From assembly GCA_009746045.1 (NCBI GenBank), contig RPFO01000435.1:20037-84036 (forward strand): a DNA stretch of 64,000 nt. The letters run 5' to 3'. This stretch comes from Mesostigma viride. Lineage: Eukaryota > Streptophyta > Mesostigmatophyceae > Mesostigmatales > Mesostigmataceae. The notes beneath the pieces were generated by a model. The model was not told the origin of the DNA. It searched no databases and saw only the letters and a program-made list of their open reading frames with translations. Position numbers and translations under genes: made by a program. Positions 60,381-64,000 of the stretch are shown piece after piece (the first letter of the stretch is position 1; each line of letters begins with the position of its first letter).

Positions 60381-60540
60381 CAACACACAACACACACACA
60401 CAACAAAAAATTATATACACACACACACGCACACGCACACGCACACGCACACGCACACGCACACGCACACGCACACGCACAACACACACAACACACACAA
60501 CACACACACGCACACGTGAACAACACACACACACAACAAT
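60381..60540. repeat. CA-rich tract with (CACACG)n
   Basis: CACACAA and CACACG repeats; a regular (GCACAC)n run covers about 60427-60481. The + strand is CA-rich, opposite to the TG-rich flank at 19441-21225. Confidence 0.95.
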
Positions 60541-60646
60541 TATAATATTAGTGTAGTATATCAAACAAAATAGTAATAAAGTATTTGCAAGCGTACTTCG
60601 TGTGAATTATGTGTAGACGAGAATAGAAGCTAAACAAAACTCTAAT

Positions 60647-60714
60647 GGAGAAAGAGGGATTCGAACCCTTGGGAAAGTTACCCCATACATAGCATTCCAC
60701 TCGGACATTTCTCC
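60647..60714 (-). pseudogene. tRNA-Ser pseudogene, plastid-like
   Basis: On the minus strand: GGAGAAATGTCCGAGTGG at the 5' end, AGGGTTCGAATCCCT as T-arm and TTTCTCC as 3' acceptor, pairing perfectly with GGAGAAA. It resembles plastid tRNA-Ser(GGA) from memory, but the 3' side of the D-arm, the 5' half of the anticodon stem and the anticodon are missing. About 18 nt appear to be lost between two TGG repeats. It cannot be a working tRNA. A plastid insertion into the nucleus is one explanation. Confidence 0.6.
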
Positions 60715-60736
60715 GAAAAAAAGGTCACGTAAGCTA

Positions 60737-60812
60737 AGGGTGGAGAGTTAAGGGTGTAGGTTGTAGGATGTATGGTGTAGGGTGTAGGGTGTAGGGTGTA
60801 GGGTGTCTTGAG
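60737..60812. repeat. Telomere-like (GGGTGTA)n scrap
   Basis: AAGGGTGGAG, then GGTGTAGGGTGTAGGGTGTA repeats. It is the G-rich counterpart of the C-rich scrap at 19402-19436, on the outer side of the right flank. Confidence 0.6.
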
Positions 60813-61145
60813 CTTTCTTTTTTGAGATCAATAGAGTCCCCTTCCATGATCATGTGCGTGATCTGGTTATGATTTTCATCTATGGCGTGTGTGGCCACAT
60901 CGTGTATTTACAACTTTCTAGCCATGGATAACTAGGTAACCATAAATTGGTTACCATGATAACTAGGTAAAAACGTGTTGGTTTCAGAATACATGTGATC
61001 GCTGCATTGTCATCTACAATGTACAAATCAATCACGGATTTCGGGGCTACGGATTTCGGGGCTAAGTTTTTGTGGGTAGAGATTGGCAAGGGTGTCTTTA
61101 TCTTGCCACTTGGTCACTTGGTGTGCATTACGTCTGTTCTTGCGT
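60813..61145. other. Unassigned intergenic DNA
   Basis: AT-rich, with short local repeats (ACGGATTTCGGGGCT twice near 61035; AACTAGGTAA twice near 60930 and 60960). No supported gene. Confidence 0.5.
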
Positions 61146-61460
61146 TGGAGTCAAAAAACTGTCCGTGTGTGGTGGTGGACTTTTCCTCACGGGCAGTCGC
61201 CATATGTCATACAAGCACTTGTTCGGCGTACCACTAGCTCATGTATGTCACCATTGTAATTTTGCGTTGTAACAGCATTTCTCGGAGCCAACGGCCGTTG
61301 GACTCAAAAAACTGACCGTGTGTGGTGGTGGACTTTTCCTCACGGGCAGTCGCCATATGTCATACAAGCACTTGTTCGGCGTACCACTAGCTCGTGGATG
61401 TCACCATTGTAATTTTGAGTTGTAACAGCATTTCTCGGAGCCAACGGCCGTTGGACTTCG
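61146..61460. repeat. 153-bp tandem duplication bounded by palindromes
   Basis: Copies at about 61146-61298 and 61299-61451, starting TTGGAGTC and TTGGACTC. Exact palindromes at 61288 and 61441 sit at the unit boundaries; the left edge keeps only a GTTGGA remnant, as if the duplication used the palindromes as end points. Confidence 0.85.
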
Positions 61461-62260
61461 AAAAACTGATAGCCTTGTCTGAAGGTGTGTGCGTGAATGG
61501 CACATGTGCATCGTCGGGGGGAGTTTTCTCAAGAGCCACATGTGGTAGTGTAAGGTGGGCATGCTTAGTGCGTACGGGTGGGAGGGACAAGAGGTGCAGA
61601 AGTTGACGGCTTTTGACCTTGGGAAATGACACGGCACACATAAGACAACAAAGTGATAATTTTAATGTCTTTACGGGTGTACTGTCAATTTCTCCGAGCC
61701 AACGGCCGTTGGACTCTCGAAACTCTCCTGTCTACAAAGTGTGTGCGTGCGATGGCACTTGTTCCATGTGCCGGGGGGGGGTGAGAAATCTGTCGTTAAT
61801 TTGTGCCTCGTCGGGGTGGGCATGCATGAATTTGTGCCTCGTCGGGGTGGACATGCATGAAAGCATTTTCATTGGTACTCGGGGTTCAATATTTTTGTCT
61901 TGCTGTTGAAACGTCGACGTGCTCTTCTCCTGCTCTTTTTTTTTCCTACTCAACGGCCGTTGGTGCTTTTAAACTTGCCCAGCGTTATGACTAGGATGCC
62001 CTTCTTTACTGCTAGCCACCGCCCCTTGTGTACAATGCTAGAATTAGGCCGGGGTAATGGTACACGTCCACCGCGTCCCCAGTGCAAGGTTCGTGAATGC
62101 GCTGGTTCGTAAAAAATTCGGCACTTGGAAGGTTCGAACACCTGACCCCACTTTCGTTATTTCAACATGCCCTGAACGAAAAAGCTGCGTAAAGGATACA
62201 TTAACCGTTCCCTGTTATTCTTGATTATATTATTGCGATATCATGGACGTACACACGCGG
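61461..62260. other. Intergenic DNA with three palindrome copies
   Basis: An exact palindrome at 61699 with TTTC and GAAA arms both six bases away, and a variant at 61950 (TCAACGGCCGTTGG). Short direct repeat TTTGTGCCTCGTCGGGGTGG near 61799 and 61831. No supported gene. Confidence 0.6.
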
Positions 62261-62261
62261 T

Positions 62262-62395
62262 TGGTGGTCCGTACTTGCCAACTGCACTTGCAAACTGACT
62301 GACTGACTGCCTCCGTTACGCACTTGCGTGTGTTTCCGTACTTGCCAACTGAACTTGCAAACTGACTGAATGACTGCCTCCGTTACGACTAACAA
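62262..62395. repeat. 67-bp tandem duplication
   Basis: CCGTACTTGCCAACTG starts at 62269 and 62336; each copy includes CAAACTGACTGA and GCCTCCGTTACG. Confidence 0.85.
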
Positions 62396-63469
62396 GTGAA
62401 CGACGAGTGAGCTACTAAAGTTTTGTTCAGTTCATTGTGTCTATATGTACATAGCCGTTTCTTCAAAACCGTTGCGTGGATACCTTGATTCTGGGTTCGC
62501 TGATACTTGTTTCCCATTTTAAATCTCCCGTCCATAATTGGATACATGTAATGTAGGAGGATACCCACTTGCCCGAAATCCGCGTAACGGGTGATTAGTA
62601 CTGCTGTAAGCGGAACCACAGACAAATCTGTCTAACGGGCTAACATTATTGTCCTTCATGTACTGGTTTTTGCACGCAGGACGCCATTCGCAACACCGCC
62701 TGACGGAGTCGGATGGACCGGACGTGCGTGAGGCTGCTGTTCACAGTCGTGAAGTTGGCAGACATTAATATCAACACGGTCACGAGAATTCGTCCAGAGA
62801 ATAATTGATGCTTGTGACGTGCTCGACGGCTGCGATGACCGAGATGATGCGTGTAGTGCACAGCGTCCGAGACGTCGCGACACCCGTGGCTGTCCTGTTG
62901 ATGCGAACGCACGGTGACGAGACGGAGCCCATTATATAGGTGGATTACAAGTTAGAACGGCCCTCGCGGTTGCACTGTTTAATCGCGAACGTGGATTTTG
63001 CGGAGCCGACGGCCGTTGGGGATTGGAAATCTGATGATATCGGGGCTGCGCACGACATCGAGGAACTGGGGATCGACGTAGGTCTACAGGCTCACTTGTC
63101 CGTCAACATGTATGGCCTCGCTTGACTGTCATCATCTTGACATGTACATAACTAGTTCATATACCATGCATTTGACACTGCCTGCACGTGGATTTTCCAG
63201 ACATACATTGAGGGTAATTATAACTCGAAAGCACTACGTACGATTGAGACGTCCGGTCGTAGAGCAGATGCACTGGAGCTTTCTGATCTTCCAATTGATG
63301 GGTCTGTAATTATGTAAGATATTCAGATATCGCGATGACTCGAGCATCGATGCATGGAATGTAATAATGTATTTCATTCAATTATACATCCAATTTAACT
63401 CCGCAATTGAGGGGCACACATGTCCATCAGCCCGAGACAACATTTCCCAAGTAATTTTCGATTAGTGAT
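62396..63469. other. Intergenic DNA, no supported gene
   Basis: Short frames on both strands (about 60-90 codons) lack motifs. A variant palindrome CCGACGGCCGTTGG is at 63006. The part after 63300 is AT-rich. Confidence 0.5.
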
Positions 63470-63985
63470 TTAGTGTGGGCCTTCCCAACAGCAATACCGA
63501 GAATGGGCCGTTGCCCTATTAGCGGGGGGGTGGGGGTGGAGGTGGGGGTGGAGAAGGGTAGTGCTGGAGGTGGGGTGGGGTGGAGGGGGTGTGGGGGGAG
63601 GAGGGTGGCGATTGGGGTTAATGCTTTTCAACGCATGGAGTCTTTCTTTCAGGGCGGATATGCGTCGTCTCCGTCCTGTCTGGGGTCGCCGGCGTGTCGA
63701 CTGAGCCTCATCCCGCTCAAGGCGGGCCAGGAGGCGTGTGAGGCTGGTAAATTTGCGGGAGGGTTGACCGCGGCGTGCCTGGCGACCTTGCATCCTGGTC
63801 ATGCTCGCACGGTGCGACATGAGGATGGAAAGGGGCTTGTTTATTAATAAAGGAGGCTGTGCCCAAAGCCTATTGTACCGCGAGGCGCAAGGGTGTGCCC
63901 TTACCAGGCGCCCTCCATACTGGGGACGCGATGCATACCTTGCGTATGCATGATTTGCAACTTTGAGGAATCGCATGCAATGCAA
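63470..63985 (-). CDS. Arg-rich hypothetical frame, possibly truncated
   Basis: An open minus-strand frame of 171 codons. From the inner Met (MSHRASMTRMQ, about 63820) it has an Arg-rich, helix-prone stretch (LTRLLARLERDEAQSTRRRP, then ISALKERLHAL), and then a Pro/His-rich tail read from a purine-rich tract (63520-63600). It could be the start of a gag-like or small basic protein. No family recognised, and the low-complexity tail lowers confidence. Confidence 0.25.
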   Translation of the reverse strand: MHCMRFLKVANHAYARYASRPQYGGRLVRAHPCASRYNRLWAQPPLLINKPLSILMSHRASMTRMQGRQARRGQPSRKFTSLTRLLARLERDEAQSTRRRPQTGRRRRISALKERLHALKSINPNRHPPPPTPPPPHPTSSTTLLHPHLHPHPPANRATAHSRYCCWEGPH

Positions 63986-64000
63986 CTGATAGATGCGCCT

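Noticed and set aside
62118..62150. Possible tRNA T-arm (GGTTCGAAC)
   Set aside because: The stem bases do not pair and no other tRNA arm is present.

Overview
This is a eukaryotic nuclear window, probably from an alga or another plant-lineage organism; the species cannot be named from the sequence. Evidence is spliceosomal introns with GT..AG borders, an F-box-like gene and a MYND zinc-finger gene, Ty1/copia LTR retrotransposons (two primed by an initiator-Met-like binding site), CCCTAAA-like telomeric scraps and a decayed plastid-type tRNA-Ser. Ordinary genes are few; about three quarters of the window is tandem repeat or retrotransposon.

Layout. 1-1050: a 208-bp tandem repeat. 1940-4494: three minus-strand genes (F-box-like; MYND; small protein with a basic tail). 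5038-5545: a pure purine tract. 5545-13130: a 28-29 bp minisatellite of roughly 260 units with embedded ~200-bp modules. 13130-14830: module debris, GC-rich perfect hairpins and a possible Pol III unit. 15310-15865: a 62-bp tandem repeat. 15935-19199: a four-exon gene for a transposase-like protein (RNase-H-like motifs, Cys/His clusters, C-terminal reader-like domain). 19400-21225: telomere-like scrap and TG-rich repeats. 21340-60380: one 40-bp satellite (about 22.3 kb, roughly 555 units) split by three LTR retrotransposons, each with a clean 5-bp target duplication: A (24921-29419), B (41586-43592) and C (48153-58416). 60380-64000: CA-rich tract, tRNA pseudogene, telomere-like scrap, palindrome-bearing duplications and a possible partial ORF at the edge.

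Two observations stand out. First, a 14-bp palindrome, CCAACGGCCGTTGG, recurs about 30 times outside the satellites, in intergenic DNA, in tandem repeats and in introns. Many copies sit inside a longer palindrome, TTTC-N6-[14-mer]-N5/6-GAAA. Second, element C is a copia-type retrotransposon whose domain order reads GAG-INT-PR-RT-RH, with the protease after the integrase instead of before it. It also carries a 1.77-kb insertion that splits RT from RNase H.

Many reading frames here break at or near homopolymer runs, even in element C, whose LTRs look identical. Some frameshifts may therefore be sequencing or assembly errors. Extremely long open frames across the satellites arise because the repeat units lack stop codons, and they are not annotated as genes.
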